Assembly: GCA_002840895.1 (NCBI GenBank)
Contig: PHCZ01000006.1
Location: 62,001 to 126,000, forward strand
Source of the DNA: Bacteroidetes bacterium HGW-Bacteroidetes-8
GTDB lineage: Bacteria; Bacteroidota; Bacteroidia; Bacteroidales; UBA932
Direction: 5' to 3'
Length of the DNA: 64,000 bases
The position numbers were made by a program, and so were the translations under genes. Shown here one piece after another: positions 33,271 through 42,462 of the stretch; the stretch's first letter is position 1, and every line of letters starts with the position of its first letter. The notes under the pieces are model-generated. The model was not told the origin of the DNA and did no database searches. It saw only the letters and a list, made by a program, of their open reading frames with translations.

Positions 33271-35298
33271 CTATTGCCTGCGGTGCAGATACCAATCCGG
33301 ATACTGAGCACCGAACGACTCTGCCCAGGGGAGGAACTGAGGATAGTATTTGATAATACTCTCTCTCTCAATAGGGAAATCAAAATTATTATTCGGGATT
33401 ATAATCCCCCAAGGCATTTCGGAGGTAGAGACATAGAATCGGCTCAATCCCGGGTTTGATCTGTCGTCATAAGTTCCGAATAGATTATAGTCTGCCCTGT
33501 CTGTTGGTCTGTAGTTAGGCATATGGATCTCCATCCCCCTGTTTTTGTTTACAATAATGAAAGGGTTATATGGAGGAGTTGTGAGGTCGCTTACAGTTAC
33601 AGGAGAGTTGAACTTTATTTCAAAATTAAAGCTAGGTCTTGCTCCGGTTGTAAGCCCCATCTCTGTAATGTTGTCAAAGACCATTATTGTCGCATTGCTT
33701 TGCTGAACCTCTGTTCCGTTTGAATTTAGGGTATAACGAAAATTATTATCTACAAAGTCAGATGTTTTTGTAGTGCTTTTTACAGCAGTATAAGGGACAC
33801 CCATCTGGTAAGCAAAGCCAACATCCAAAATACCTCCCGACCATACAGGTTTGAAGCGGTCTATAACCTTTACAACCTTATTGGCAGAATTTAGAAAATG
33901 GGTAGAGTTATATGTAACAATTACATCGTTCATATCATAGTCTCCTCTTGTAGGCCAAAGATCTTCGTAGGCCAATGTGTGATAGACATTTTCTGCAGGG
34001 TAGTGTGTAGAGTAAACAACATCAGGATCGGAAGGGAACTCGTCCCTGTCATCCGGGATACCATCACCATCTTCATCTTCCGGGTCTTCAACAACCGGAA
34101 GATCTCCGTAATCTATAGCAGTTACCGGAGTACCAACAGCATAAAATATGGCATCATTGAAATCATCATCGGAACCGCCTTCTCTTGGCAAATCTTCGAA
34201 TCCAATAATAACAAGTTGTCTCTGAGGGTCGTATAGAAGTACGTTGTGTGGTTTTTTAAGAGAATTGTTTTCCGGATTAAACTGCTCCAGTGAGTAATAG
34301 TGTGGGGCGTATTGATTGATTGAAGCATCACTTTTAAAGCCGTTTGCAACAATAAACCACCCGATGCTGGTTCCTGCAGGAAAAACATTTGTAAGTGCAG
34401 TCCCATTCCAGTATTGAAGCTGAACTCTGTTTCCCGAAACCAGAGAGCCACCACTACCAGAATATGATGAATTTGGGAAAGCTATTATCTTATTAATCTG
34501 CCCAATACTGGTTGGCGGACTATTTGTTGGGTAGTGGAAATAGCCCAGAACATTTTTATATGAGGCTCCTTCGTGAACAAACACAACCTCTACCGTTGCA
34601 TCTGCAATCACCCTTAGCGCAGAGCTCACTCCATTTGTTATATACTGAGGGTTGTATGTAGGAACAGGCTTAGCCTCAGGCAGGGAGGCATTAACAACAT
34701 TTATAAGCTCTGCAGATATTGATGCATCCGGAGAGAGTAGGTAGTTAGGTCTTCCGGAGCTTGTCCAGGTTCCAAGAGTTGTGTATCCTCCGGGCAGAAC
34801 AGCATTGAGAGCGGTAGCATCACTCCCCGATTTAAAATTCAATGTTGCAGATTTTACTCCCATATAGCTTGCTGTACTTGAGGCATCTATAGTGAAGGTG
34901 TTGTTGGCAAAAGAGGATTTGAGCAATTGTGGCACACCAATGGTTGTGCTGTAAATATACAACTGGGTTACAGACTTTTTAATAGTAACGACTCCACTGT
35001 ATTTACCGAAATTTGTTGCAAGACCCTTTAGAATAGGATTCAGATTCGGTTTTAAAATCTCCAGATCGGGGTCATTTGGAGATGTCTGATATGGATACTC
35101 ATCATAGATATAAAAAACAATTGGAGAGTTAAATTTCAGCTTATAATCTACCGATAGAGAGAAAGTTCCTATTGTAGCAAAATCGAAGTACTCTTTATTC
35201 TCCTCCTCAGTACTACCCTTTGGGGTTTTAATACAAGATGTTATAGAGAAGAACAGGGCTAGAAGCAACAAGGTATTTAAATGGAGTATTTTTCTCAT
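33271..35298 (-). CDS. LruC domain-containing lipoprotein, paralogue 1
   Basis: A 675-residue lipoprotein (lipobox ITSC). It has an N-terminal region shared with the neighbouring paralogue, a DUF4114 segment containing NVLLYDPQRQLVIIGFEDLPREGGSDDDFNDAIF, a calcium-type DEDGDGIPDDRDEFP motif, and the LruC (DUF4842) domain at the C-terminus with LWPTRGDYDMNDVIV. The start at 35298 gives a good lipoprotein signal; the frame extends 55 codons upstream without one. Such proteins are cell-surface or exported in Bacteroidota and Leptospira; function unknown. Confidence 0.88.
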   Translation of the reverse strand: MRKILHLNTLLLLALFFSITSCIKTPKGSTEEENKEYFDFATIGTFSLSVDYKLKFNSPIVFYIYDEYPYQTSPNDPDLEILKPNLNPILKGLATNFGKYSGVVTIKKSVTQLYIYSTTIGVPQLLKSSFANNTFTIDASSTASYMGVKSATLNFKSGSDATALNAVLPGGYTTLGTWTSSGRPNYLLSPDASISAELINVVNASLPEAKPVPTYNPQYITNGVSSALRVIADATVEVVFVHEGASYKNVLGYFHYPTNSPPTSIGQINKIIAFPNSSYSGSGGSLVSGNRVQLQYWNGTALTNVFPAGTSIGWFIVANGFKSDASINQYAPHYYSLEQFNPENNSLKKPHNVLLYDPQRQLVIIGFEDLPREGGSDDDFNDAIFYAVGTPVTAIDYGDLPVVEDPEDEDGDGIPDDRDEFPSDPDVVYSTHYPAENVYHTLAYEDLWPTRGDYDMNDVIVTYNSTHFLNSANKVVKVIDRFKPVWSGGILDVGFAYQMGVPYTAVKSTTKTSDFVDNNFRYTLNSNGTEVQQSNATIMVFDNITEMGLTTGARPSFNFEIKFNSPVTVSDLTTPPYNPFIIVNKNRGMEIHMPNYRPTDRADYNLFGTYDDRSNPGLSRFYVSTSEMPWGIIIPNNNFDFPIERESIIKYYPQFLPWAESFGAQYPDWYLHRRQ

Positions 35299-35459
35299 AG
35301 TCCGAGTTTTAAGTAGGTTATGCAATAAAATCGGGTAAAAGTAAGAAATATTAATACATCTCAATATTTCTACATATAAATTTACAACACCAAGAACAAA
35401 TTTTATCAACAAACCAAAAAATATCGTTTGACTTTGATTGGTTTTGATAACACTTATTC

Positions 35460-36065
35460 TCATTTAAGGTGTTTACCGATCTCTTCTCCCAATCTGAACA
35501 TCTTCTCAATTACGCCCTTGTCCAGAAACCACTCCTGAGGGTTCATTATAGCAATATAACTTTTGTCTTTAAGGCCGGGAACAAAATCGACATCCGGGAT
35601 ATTAACTGATAATCGCATTGCAGGAGACAACTCCAGCGCCTCAAGAATCTTATGTCCGGCCATTGTTCCGGAAAAGAGCTCATTTGCAGTGTTGTTATCA
35701 TTTCCGGAAATTACCACACTAGATAGAAAGCCCGGTTTTTTTCTCCCTATGTTTTTGATAAGAGATAAGAGATTGAGGTTGTCCAGGATGTTCTTTTTGC
35801 GGATATAGAATCTCTCTTTGTATTTTGAGGCAATTGGTATAAAAACACCACAAAAGACAGAGTACTCCCCAATAACCCGGTAAGGGTCACTCAACCATAC
35901 AAAGTAACAGCTCTCCTGCTCATTATTTGGTATGTAGGCAAATGTCCTGAATCTCTCTATTTTTCTGTATGAAGATAATGGATATCTGGATTCATCAAAT
36001 TCAATATTACGATTTGTTCGTTTTGCAAAATCACGCAAAACCATTAATGCAGAGCTGTCATCCAT
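35460..36065 (-). CDS. Unknown soluble protein between the two LruC genes
   Basis: A 201-residue protein with no signal peptide and no membrane helix. It has a Tyr/Phe-rich front part, a central FCGVFIPIASKYKERFYI strand pair, and a SVVISGNDNNTANELF segment before a helical C-terminus. The last two segments faintly recall the DUF3137 fold, a resemblance too weak to name it. It lies between the two LruC-domain lipoprotein genes, 20 bases after paralogue 2, and is likely co-transcribed with it. Confidence 0.6.
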   Translation of the reverse strand: MDDSSALMVLRDFAKRTNRNIEFDESRYPLSSYRKIERFRTFAYIPNNEQESCYFVWLSDPYRVIGEYSVFCGVFIPIASKYKERFYIRKKNILDNLNLLSLIKNIGRKKPGFLSSVVISGNDNNTANELFSGTMAGHKILEALELSPAMRLSVNIPDVDFVPGLKDKSYIAIMNPQEWFLDKGVIEKMFRLGEEIGKHLK

Positions 36066-36085
36066 TGTTGTTTAGCATTTTTAGA

Positions 36086-38116
36086 TTAATTAATAGGATA
36101 TAGATACCAGTCCGGATACTCAACCCCAAAAGACTCTGCCCACGGCTGAAACTTGGGATAGAAGGATACGATACTTACTCGCTCAGTCGGGAAATTGAAC
36201 TCTCCGGGAATCAGAATTCCCCAAGGCATCTCGGAGTCTGAAACATAAAATCTGTTAAGTGAGGGTTTAGACTTATCATCGTATGTTCCAAAAAGGGTAT
36301 AATCTGCACGATCGGTAGGGGGGTAATTTGGCATATGAACCTCCATCCCCCTGTTTTTATTAATCACAATAAATGGATTGTAAGGAGGTGTTGTAAGATC
36401 GGATGTACTGACAGGAGAGTTAAACAAAATCTCAAAATTAATATTTGGTTTTGCCCCTCCCGAAGTGAGCCCCATCTCGGTAATATTATCAAAGGCCATA
36501 ATGGTCGCCTTGTTTTGCTTTGTTTCGGTTCCGTTTGCAGATAGTGTATAGCGGAAATTGTTGTCAATGTAGTCGCCACTCTTTGTTACGCTCTTAACAG
36601 ATGTAGCCGACACTCCGAGCTGATATCCAAAACCGACATCAAGAATTCCGCCGGACCAAAGAGGCCGGATTCTGTCAATCACTTTGACTACTTGATTCCT
36701 GCTATTTAAAAAATGGGTGGAGTTATATGAGACGACCACATCATTCATATCATAATCTCCACGATTTGGCCACAAGTCCTCAAACGCCAGAGTGTTATAT
36801 GTGTTAATAGCCGGATAGTGTGTGGAGTAAACCACAGTGGCATCATTAGGAAATTCATCCCTGTCGTCCGGAATTCCGTCACTGTCACTATCGTTACTCT
36901 TCTTTAGTGTTGGTATCCCGGAGTATTGAATTGAAGTTTCTGGAGTTGCTGCAATATAGAAGAGTGCATCATTAAAGTCCTGATCTGATTTTGTTCGGTT
37001 CTGATCTTCAAAGCCAATGATAACAACCATCCTCTCAGAATCAAATATCTGAACATTATGTGATTTTAGCAGAGGATCAGTTTCCGGGTTGAATTCATCA
37101 AAGGAATAGTAGTTGGGACCCTTTACACTGATACTTGCATCTCCCCGAAAACCGTAAGCAATAATATACCAACCAATACTCACTCCGGGAGGAAAAATAT
37201 CTGAGTATGTACTTCCATTCCAATACTTAAGCTGAACCCTGTCTCCGGCTGAGAGACCCCCTCCGCTTCCGGCATAGGAGGCGTTTGGAAAAGCAATCAT
37301 ATGAGTTATCTCTGAGATGCTTTTAGGTGGGCTGTTGGTAGGGTAGTGGAAGTAGCCCAATACATTTTTCATACTTGCCCCTTCGTGGAGAAAAACCATC
37401 TCCACCTTGGCATCTGCAACTATATGAATAGAAGAGTTAACTCCATTAGTAATAAACTGTGGGTTAGTTTCAGGGACCTTTTTATTCTCGGGCAGTGTTG
37501 CATTGATGTCGTTGATAAACGCTGCAGTTAAAGTTACGCCGGGTGTTTTAAGATAGTCCGGAACTCCGTTGCTATTCCAAGTCCCCAAAGTGTGGAATCC
37601 ACCATTGATGATTGCATTTTGAGCAGAGATCTCCACATTTTTTGGTAGCAGTGTATATGCCGGACTAAGCGCAGATGTTATTGCGGAAGAGAGTATGTGA
37701 TTCAATGGGTTGGTTGCATCAACAGTGAAGATGTTATTGGCAAAGGCGCTCTTTAGGAGTTGGGGCACTCCTATTGTAGGGCTGTAGAGATATAACTGTT
37801 TTACCGCTTTTTTAATACTTACAACTCCGGAGTATTTCCCGGAGTTCTCAGTTATCCCCTTGAGCACCGGTTTTAGCTCTTCGTTAAAGATTTCAACCTC
37901 GGGATCTGTATCAGATTTTTGAAACGGATACTCATCATAGAGATAAAAAACAATAGGAGAGTTGAATTTAAGTTTATAATCTATAGTGATTGTGTAGCTC
38001 CCAATTGTTTTAAAATCAAAATACTCCTTTGTATCACTATCTGCAATACCCCTTGGAGCCTTTACACAGGCACAAATAGATATAGAAGTTAAGAGTAGTA
38101 AAAGAACTCTTTTCAT
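36086..38116 (-). CDS. LruC domain-containing lipoprotein, paralogue 2
   Basis: A 676-residue lipoprotein (lipobox ICAC). Domain order is as in paralogue 1: an N-terminal strand-rich part, DUF4114 with FDSERMVVIIGFEDQNR, the SDSDGIPDDRDEFPND calcium-type motif, and the LruC domain with LWPNRGDYDMNDVVV. The two are nearly collinear over their length, so one arose by duplication of the other with the unknown gene between. A perfect promoter lies upstream at 38153-38183. Confidence 0.9.
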   Translation of the reverse strand: MKRVLLLLLTSISICACVKAPRGIADSDTKEYFDFKTIGSYTITIDYKLKFNSPIVFYLYDEYPFQKSDTDPEVEIFNEELKPVLKGITENSGKYSGVVSIKKAVKQLYLYSPTIGVPQLLKSAFANNIFTVDATNPLNHILSSAITSALSPAYTLLPKNVEISAQNAIINGGFHTLGTWNSNGVPDYLKTPGVTLTAAFINDINATLPENKKVPETNPQFITNGVNSSIHIVADAKVEMVFLHEGASMKNVLGYFHYPTNSPPKSISEITHMIAFPNASYAGSGGGLSAGDRVQLKYWNGSTYSDIFPPGVSIGWYIIAYGFRGDASISVKGPNYYSFDEFNPETDPLLKSHNVQIFDSERMVVIIGFEDQNRTKSDQDFNDALFYIAATPETSIQYSGIPTLKKSNDSDSDGIPDDRDEFPNDATVVYSTHYPAINTYNTLAFEDLWPNRGDYDMNDVVVSYNSTHFLNSRNQVVKVIDRIRPLWSGGILDVGFGYQLGVSATSVKSVTKSGDYIDNNFRYTLSANGTETKQNKATIMAFDNITEMGLTSGGAKPNINFEILFNSPVSTSDLTTPPYNPFIVINKNRGMEVHMPNYPPTDRADYTLFGTYDDKSKPSLNRFYVSDSEMPWGILIPGEFNFPTERVSIVSFYPKFQPWAESFGVEYPDWYLYPIN

Positions 38117-38152
38117 ATTATTAAAAACAAATTGTCGATTATCAAATCAATA

Positions 38153-38183
38153 CAAATATAACAAAAAAAGAAGGTTGTACAAA
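38153..38183 (-). promoter_or_regulatory. Bacteroidota-type promoter of LruC paralogue 2
   Basis: On the minus strand, TTTG at 38180-38183, a 19-base spacer and TATATTTG at 38153-38160 match the consensus exactly. Transcription should start near 38146, leaving a leader of about 30 bases. Confidence 0.75.
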
Positions 38184-38361
38184 TAGATTAAAAATCATAA
38201 CCTTAGATGTCCCAACGGATATCGGAAGGCAAGTTAATACCTCTCACCAAACAAATGCTATGCTATTTTTTTTTCATCAACATTTTGTTATATTTACTTA
38301 AATAATTAAGACAGGTATGCCGAAAACTGGACAGAGTAGGCACAATATTAAAATCAGGACA

Positions 38362-38736
38362 ATGAAAAGAAAATCAATTTTTTTATCAATTGTACTATTG
38401 TTATTTGCCGGCACTCAGCTTTTTGCTGTTGGGGTTGGAGTTGCTGTTAACAACAAAGCGACAGGACCAGGAGACGGTTGCAGATATACAATTTACGAAA
38501 CATCTCCAGCTGGAGAGACAATAATCCTGGCTCAGGGATTTGGTCCTTGCCCCAAATGGTCAAAAGTTGCGGGCAAATTTGTTTGTGATTTTAGTCCTGA
38601 ATCAGAAATAGGAGCAGTATTAGTCAAATCCGGATACAAAAAAAACGAACTTAAAAATTTTGTGATTCAAGATTACGACTCAAGAAAGCAGACGAATAAT
38701 AAACCTGGAATAGTAACATCCCCTAAAACTAAATAG
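38362..38736 (+). CDS. Small secreted two-cysteine protein A
   Basis: A 124-residue protein that starts MKRKSIFLSIVLLLFAG with a signal peptide ending near AVG. The mature part has GCRYTIYETSPAGETIIL, GPCPKWSKVAG and LKNFVIQDYDS. It is homologous to the next gene over most of its length (shared G-C-x-Y, GPCP, SKV and LKNFVI blocks). The two conserved cysteines probably form a disulfide; the third cysteine in VCDF is not shared. No known family is recognised. The ATG at 38317 would add a stretch without signal-peptide character. Confidence 0.7.
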   Translation: MKRKSIFLSIVLLLFAGTQLFAVGVGVAVNNKATGPGDGCRYTIYETSPAGETIILAQGFGPCPKWSKVAGKFVCDFSPESEIGAVLVKSGYKKNELKNFVIQDYDSRKQTNNKPGIVTSPKTK

Positions 38737-38753
38737 CGCTTAATTTGATTACA

Positions 38754-39122
38754 ATGAAAACAAAATATTTTCTTCTATTGCTTGTGCCTTTTCTATTTAT
38801 ATCAACGATAGCACTGGCGAAACTTAAGGTTGAGGTCTCCTATGTAAAAAACACAGATGGAGTAAGAACCGGATGCAATTACAGAGTTTACGAAGTTGAC
38901 CCTTCGGGCAATGAGATACATTTGGGTAATTTTCAAGGCCCTTGCCCAACATATTCAAAGGTCTCAAAGAATTTTACAGTAGATGTATCGTCAACATCAG
39001 AATTTGGAAAAACACTTCTCAATGCGGGCATTAAAAAAGCAGATCTCAAAAATTTCGTTATCCCGGATTTTGATCCCAATAAAATTCCGGAGCATACTCC
39101 TGCCAGGCCCGCAAGGAAATAG
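38754..39122 (+). CDS. Small secreted two-cysteine protein B
   Basis: A 122-residue homologue of the preceding gene, 17 bases downstream. It has a signal peptide (MKTKYFLLLLVPFLFISTIALA) and the shared blocks GCNYRVYEVDPSGNEIHL, GPCPTYSKVSK and LKNFVIPDFDPN. The tail is proline- and arginine-rich. The start at 38754 is preferred over 38745 because it places Met directly before the signal peptide. Tandem duplication of a short exported protein suggests a structural or surface role; no function can be named. Confidence 0.7.
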   Translation: MKTKYFLLLLVPFLFISTIALAKLKVEVSYVKNTDGVRTGCNYRVYEVDPSGNEIHLGNFQGPCPTYSKVSKNFTVDVSSTSEFGKTLLNAGIKKADLKNFVIPDFDPNKIPEHTPARPARK

Positions 39123-39145
39123 ACGCCACTTATTGTCAAACAGGA

Positions 39146-39838
39146 TTACTCCTGCATAGAGAGTTGTGCTGCTTTTTGTGCGTGAATGATAGTGGTGTCA
39201 AAAACGGGGATAGTAAGGTCAGATTGTTTAATGAGTAAGCCGATTTCTGTGCACCCAAGAATTACTCCCTGAATATCCTGATCTTCCATTTTTGATATTA
39301 TATTCATATATTGTTGTCTGGAATTGTCATCTATCCTGCCCATACAAAGCTCCCCGAAAATAATTCTGTTCACCGTTTCGCGATCCTCTTTTTCGGGAAC
39401 AACCACCTCCAGCCCTCGCTCTACGAGTTTTGATTTGTAAAAATCACCCTCCATTGTGTAGATTGTTCCCAAAAGACCGATTTTTCCGATACCCTTTGCT
39501 AAAATTTCATCGGCAGTCATCTCGGCTATATGGTAAAAAGGAATATTTACCCCATTAACAATCTGCGCCTCCACCTTGTGCATTGTATTTGTGCAGAGGA
39601 TGAAAAAATCTGCTCCGGCCCTCTCCAGACTTTTCGCTGCCTCGTTTAGCAGCTGCCCACTCTCTTCCCACTTATCTGCCCTCTGCAGCTTCTCAATAGG
39701 GTCAAAATCTACGCTGTAAATAATGCACCTGGCAGAGGAGAACCCTCCAAGTTGCCTCTTAACCTCTTCATTAATAATTTTGTAGTACGTGAGAGTAGAC
39801 TCCCAACTCATTCCACCAATAAGTCCGATATTTTTCAT
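39146..39838 (-). CDS. Aspartate/glutamate racemase family protein (YgeA-like)
   Basis: A 230-residue protein with the family N-terminus IGLIGGMSWEST. The two catalytic thiol sites appear as CTNTMH (with Thr rather than Cys at the first reactive position) and GCTEIG, the YgeA-type arrangement used by broad-specificity amino acid racemases. It probably inverts alpha-carbons of amino acids in the cytoplasm. It is the last gene of a leftward three-gene set with the CGGC protein and the SPFH protein. Confidence 0.85.
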   Translation of the reverse strand: MKNIGLIGGMSWESTLTYYKIINEEVKRQLGGFSSARCIIYSVDFDPIEKLQRADKWEESGQLLNEAAKSLERAGADFFILCTNTMHKVEAQIVNGVNIPFYHIAEMTADEILAKGIGKIGLLGTIYTMEGDFYKSKLVERGLEVVVPEKEDRETVNRIIFGELCMGRIDDNSRQQYMNIISKMEDQDIQGVILGCTEIGLLIKQSDLTIPVFDTTIIHAQKAAQLSMQE

Positions 39839-39840
39839 AC

Positions 39841-39850
39841 GGCAAGGTTA
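39841..39850 (-). repeat. Partial copy (10 bp) of the 24-bp repeat at the CGGC stop codon
   Basis: On the minus strand TAACCTTGCC is the first ten bases of the 24-bp repeat and its TAA is the stop codon of the CGGC gene. Confidence 0.5.
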
Positions 39851-40285
39851 GTCATATCTCTTTCTGATATCTTCATAAACCAGAGTTGGTTTTGTTAATT
39901 CACTCCATCCGGCACCCTCCCAGGTTTTAAGTTTGTCGTGTACTATGAAGTATTTTTGAGGGATAGGGTGGGTTCCAATTACCACCGGGATATTAAAACG
40001 GCTCTCAATGAAGTTCTTGAAATAGCGTATGCGAGTACAAGGTGGATATCCGACCACCATTCCGGTTGCCAGATGTATTGCCTCTGCTCCGTTTTTGATC
40101 ATCTCTTCGGGTGCATACTCAATATTACCCCCCGGGCAATCTCCGCAACTGGTGTACCCAACAACCTCCAGAGGAGTATCTTTGCTATAAATGCTAAAGG
40201 CTCCCTCTCTGTTTTGAACTGCGCGGAAACACTTCCCTCCCGCGCAGGTTTTGTAACGATCGCAAATAAAAATTCCAATTTTCAT
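39848..40285 (-). CDS. CGGC domain-containing protein
   Basis: A 145-residue cytoplasmic protein starting MKIGIFICDRYKTCAGGKC, with GYTSCGDCPGGNIEYA and GYPPCTRIRYF. These cysteine clusters are the hallmark of the CGGC family, which is predicted to bind metal; the function is unknown. The frame could start five codons earlier. Its stop codon TAA is followed by CCTTGCC, a short relative of the 24-bp repeat, and then directly by the racemase ATG. Confidence 0.85.
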   Translation of the reverse strand: MKIGIFICDRYKTCAGGKCFRAVQNREGAFSIYSKDTPLEVVGYTSCGDCPGGNIEYAPEEMIKNGAEAIHLATGMVVGYPPCTRIRYFKNFIESRFNIPVVIGTHPIPQKYFIVHDKLKTWEGAGWSELTKPTLVYEDIRKRYD

Positions 40286-40291
40286 AACGAA

Positions 40292-40305
40292 TCTTGGCAA
40301 GGTTA
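40292..40305 (-). repeat. Partial copy (14 bp) of the 24-bp repeat at the SPFH stop codon
   Basis: On the minus strand TAACCTTGCCAAGA matches the first 14 bases of the 24-bp repeat, with its TAA acting as the SPFH stop codon. Confidence 0.6.
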
Positions 40306-41166
40306 ATCCTTCTTCTTCAAAGGAAGCACTCCTGCGAGGTCACCGATGATGTTTACCAGTTCGCTGCCTGTAGGTACTACGATTTTGCTGTTGTGTTGAA
40401 GTGCGGCCTCAACAGTCTCTAGTTTCTTCATTAGTTGGGCATTTCCGACGAAATATTTGTCGGCAGCCTCATTCACCAGTTTAATGGCCTCTGCCTCTCC
40501 CTCTGCGTGAAGAATCTTCGACTGTTTGTAACCTTCTGCCTCTTTAATTTTGGCTCTCTTAACACCATCTGCAACAGTCTCTGCTGCTGTAGCTGAGTCA
40601 ATTGCGGCAATCTTTTCGTTCTCGGCTTTAACAACCTTGTTCATAGTCTCCTGAACATCCTTAGGAGGGTCTATCTGCTTAAGCTCTGTACGAACAATCT
40701 CGATTCCCCACCCCTTGGTCTCAAGGTGAAGTGTTTTGTAAAGCTCTGCATTGATTTTACCCCTTTCGCTGTTTGCAGATTTTAGGGTGAGTGTCCCAAT
40801 TATGTTACGAAGAGTTGTTCTTGCAAGGTTAACTATTTGCCATTTGAAGTTGTTAACGTTATATATAGAGCCTTTAACGCTCTCTTCATCAGACTTAACG
40901 CGAAAGTAAACCTGAGCATCTACGCTGGCATTCAAGTTATCGTTGGTTATAATCTCCTGAGGTTCTGCATCTATCATCTGCTCAGTAACGTTAACCACAT
41001 AAATCTTGTCAATAATTGGAATAATCCAGTGAAAACCCGGCCCGGCAAAATTTGAATATTTACCAAGTCTTTCAATAAGACCTCTTTGTGTAGGTCTTAC
41101 AATACGAATCCCTGCGAATAAAAATAAAACCGCAGCGGCAATAATTAAATACCAAAAACTTTCCAT
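40303..41166 (-). CDS. SPFH/band 7 (stomatin-like) membrane protein
   Basis: A 287-residue protein with one N-terminal membrane helix (LIIAAAVLFLFAGIRIV) and the band 7 domain: PTQRGLIERLGKY, then PGFHWIIPIIDKIYVVNVTEQMID, and an Ala/Glu-rich coiled helix (EKIAAIDSATAAETVADG). It matches the QmcA/paraslipin group, which forms ring- or cage-shaped membrane microdomain scaffolds. Its stop TAA is followed by CCTTGCCAAGA, the first part of the 24-bp repeat, and the CGGC gene starts right after. Confidence 0.9.
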   Translation of the reverse strand: MESFWYLIIAAAVLFLFAGIRIVRPTQRGLIERLGKYSNFAGPGFHWIIPIIDKIYVVNVTEQMIDAEPQEIITNDNLNASVDAQVYFRVKSDEESVKGSIYNVNNFKWQIVNLARTTLRNIIGTLTLKSANSERGKINAELYKTLHLETKGWGIEIVRTELKQIDPPKDVQETMNKVVKAENEKIAAIDSATAAETVADGVKRAKIKEAEGYKQSKILHAEGEAEAIKLVNEAADKYFVGNAQLMKKLETVEAALQHNSKIVVPTGSELVNIIGDLAGVLPLKKKD

Positions 41167-41208
41167 ATAGTGTAATATTTTTATAAAGGTATGTTTTTTA
41201 TTGACTTG

Positions 41209-42315
41209 TTATTGCAATTTTTTATCAGAAGAAACCAATTGGGGTAAATCATAAACAAAAAATGGGTTTTCGTCGGTTACTGATGCCAGAAATAACTTTG
41301 TTTCGGACTCGTTTACGCAAAAATAACCCCACTGGTCCAATTTGAATTTTCTTATAGGATTTCCGTTCCAGTCATATTGTTCCACAAAAATATAGTGCTT
41401 CCCGGATTTGAATTCTTCTCCCACTTCCAAAGGAGTTCTGCCACTGTATAGAAAATAGACGTAATTTCTTTGAGCAGAAATACCCCAGAAATGAGTGATA
41501 TTATCGGGGCCTAAAGTGCGAATAATATCCTTTTTCTCAATTTCCGGTGCTCTGAAATTTATGACTCTGGCATCAGAACCATCTAGCCGGGTAAAGACAA
41601 GACGTTTAAAATATTTATATGCATAGACAATTCTGTCGCGCTTTTTGTTAATGCCAAAATCCCCGATATATGTTGCCCACCCTTTGTGCCCTTTCAGGAA
41701 AGAGAGATTAAATATGTGTGAGATGTTCTGGGTATCTGCTGCAAATGTCAATTTTGAGATCTCTTTGCCATTTGGAGTAGTGTCAACAAATAGAAAACTG
41801 GAATCGCAAAGGTAAGATATCTCTCTGCTATCATATGGGGAGTCTGTCTCCGGGAAGAGGATCTTCTCTCGTTTTAAGTTTAAATCTTTGTCAAGAGAGT
41901 ACATCTTACTTTTGTTTAATATAAGGCACTTTGAGATGGAGTTAGTTCCGGCAATCAACTTTGGATAAAGAAACTCATCCGGCCCGTTTCCAATGAGTCC
42001 AAATGATTTTAGGTACTTAAACTCGGGGAGAGAGAATAACATAAACGTGTTGGTTTTGTGTCTATTCTGGACAATTAACAGAGTGTCATCGGTTACCATT
42101 TTAGTTCCGGATACTTTAAATATTACATCCACAGGTTTTGAGACTCCCGTAAGCTCAATTACTGCTCCAAAATCCTCCTCCTCTATCTGAAACTCACCGG
42201 TAATCAAGGGTTCAACAACACTTGGCACATCATCAACGAGTCCCTTTATTTCAGCCACATTTTTACAAGAAAAAGTTAAAGTTAAAATAGAGAGGAGATA
42301 GATAATTTTTTTCAT
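41209..42315 (-). CDS. BF3164-like (6-bladed beta-propeller) lipoprotein
   Basis: A 368-residue lipoprotein (lipobox FSC, Cys17). It has the BF3164 pattern of NGPDEFLYPKL and repeated DKDLNLKREKILF-type blades, and ends in KLFLASVTDENPFFVYDLP. Members of this family are common, poorly understood, exported beta-propeller proteins of gut Bacteroidales. It is divergent from the M48 protease gene, with a 147-base gap that holds a -7 box on the other strand. Confidence 0.8.
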   Translation of the reverse strand: MKKIIYLLSILTLTFSCKNVAEIKGLVDDVPSVVEPLITGEFQIEEEDFGAVIELTGVSKPVDVIFKVSGTKMVTDDTLLIVQNRHKTNTFMLFSLPEFKYLKSFGLIGNGPDEFLYPKLIAGTNSISKCLILNKSKMYSLDKDLNLKREKILFPETDSPYDSREISYLCDSSFLFVDTTPNGKEISKLTFAADTQNISHIFNLSFLKGHKGWATYIGDFGINKKRDRIVYAYKYFKRLVFTRLDGSDARVINFRAPEIEKKDIIRTLGPDNITHFWGISAQRNYVYFLYSGRTPLEVGEEFKSGKHYIFVEQYDWNGNPIRKFKLDQWGYFCVNESETKLFLASVTDENPFFVYDLPQLVSSDKKLQ

Positions 42316-42366
42316 CTGATTATATGTTTTATGAAATCAAAAATTCAGTATGTTAATTGTTTTAGG

Positions 42367-42374
42367 TAAATTTG
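42367..42374 (+). promoter_or_regulatory. -7 promoter box (TAAATTTG) in front of the M48 protease gene
   Basis: TAAATTTG fits TAnnTTTG but lies 88 bases before the ATG, giving a long leader of about 80 bases. No -33 element at the expected spacing. Confidence 0.35.
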
Positions 42375-42462
42375 AATATCAGAGAGCAGGGCAACTCCTT
42401 TTCTCGGTAATAAGATATTTGAATACAAACAGATACAGTACAAAAATAATCAAATAAAGAAT

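Noticed and set aside
39841-40305. Treating CCTTGCC as a Shine-Dalgarno variant
   Set aside because: It is not complementary to the 16S 3' end, and in other genes it lies downstream of a stop with no start after it.
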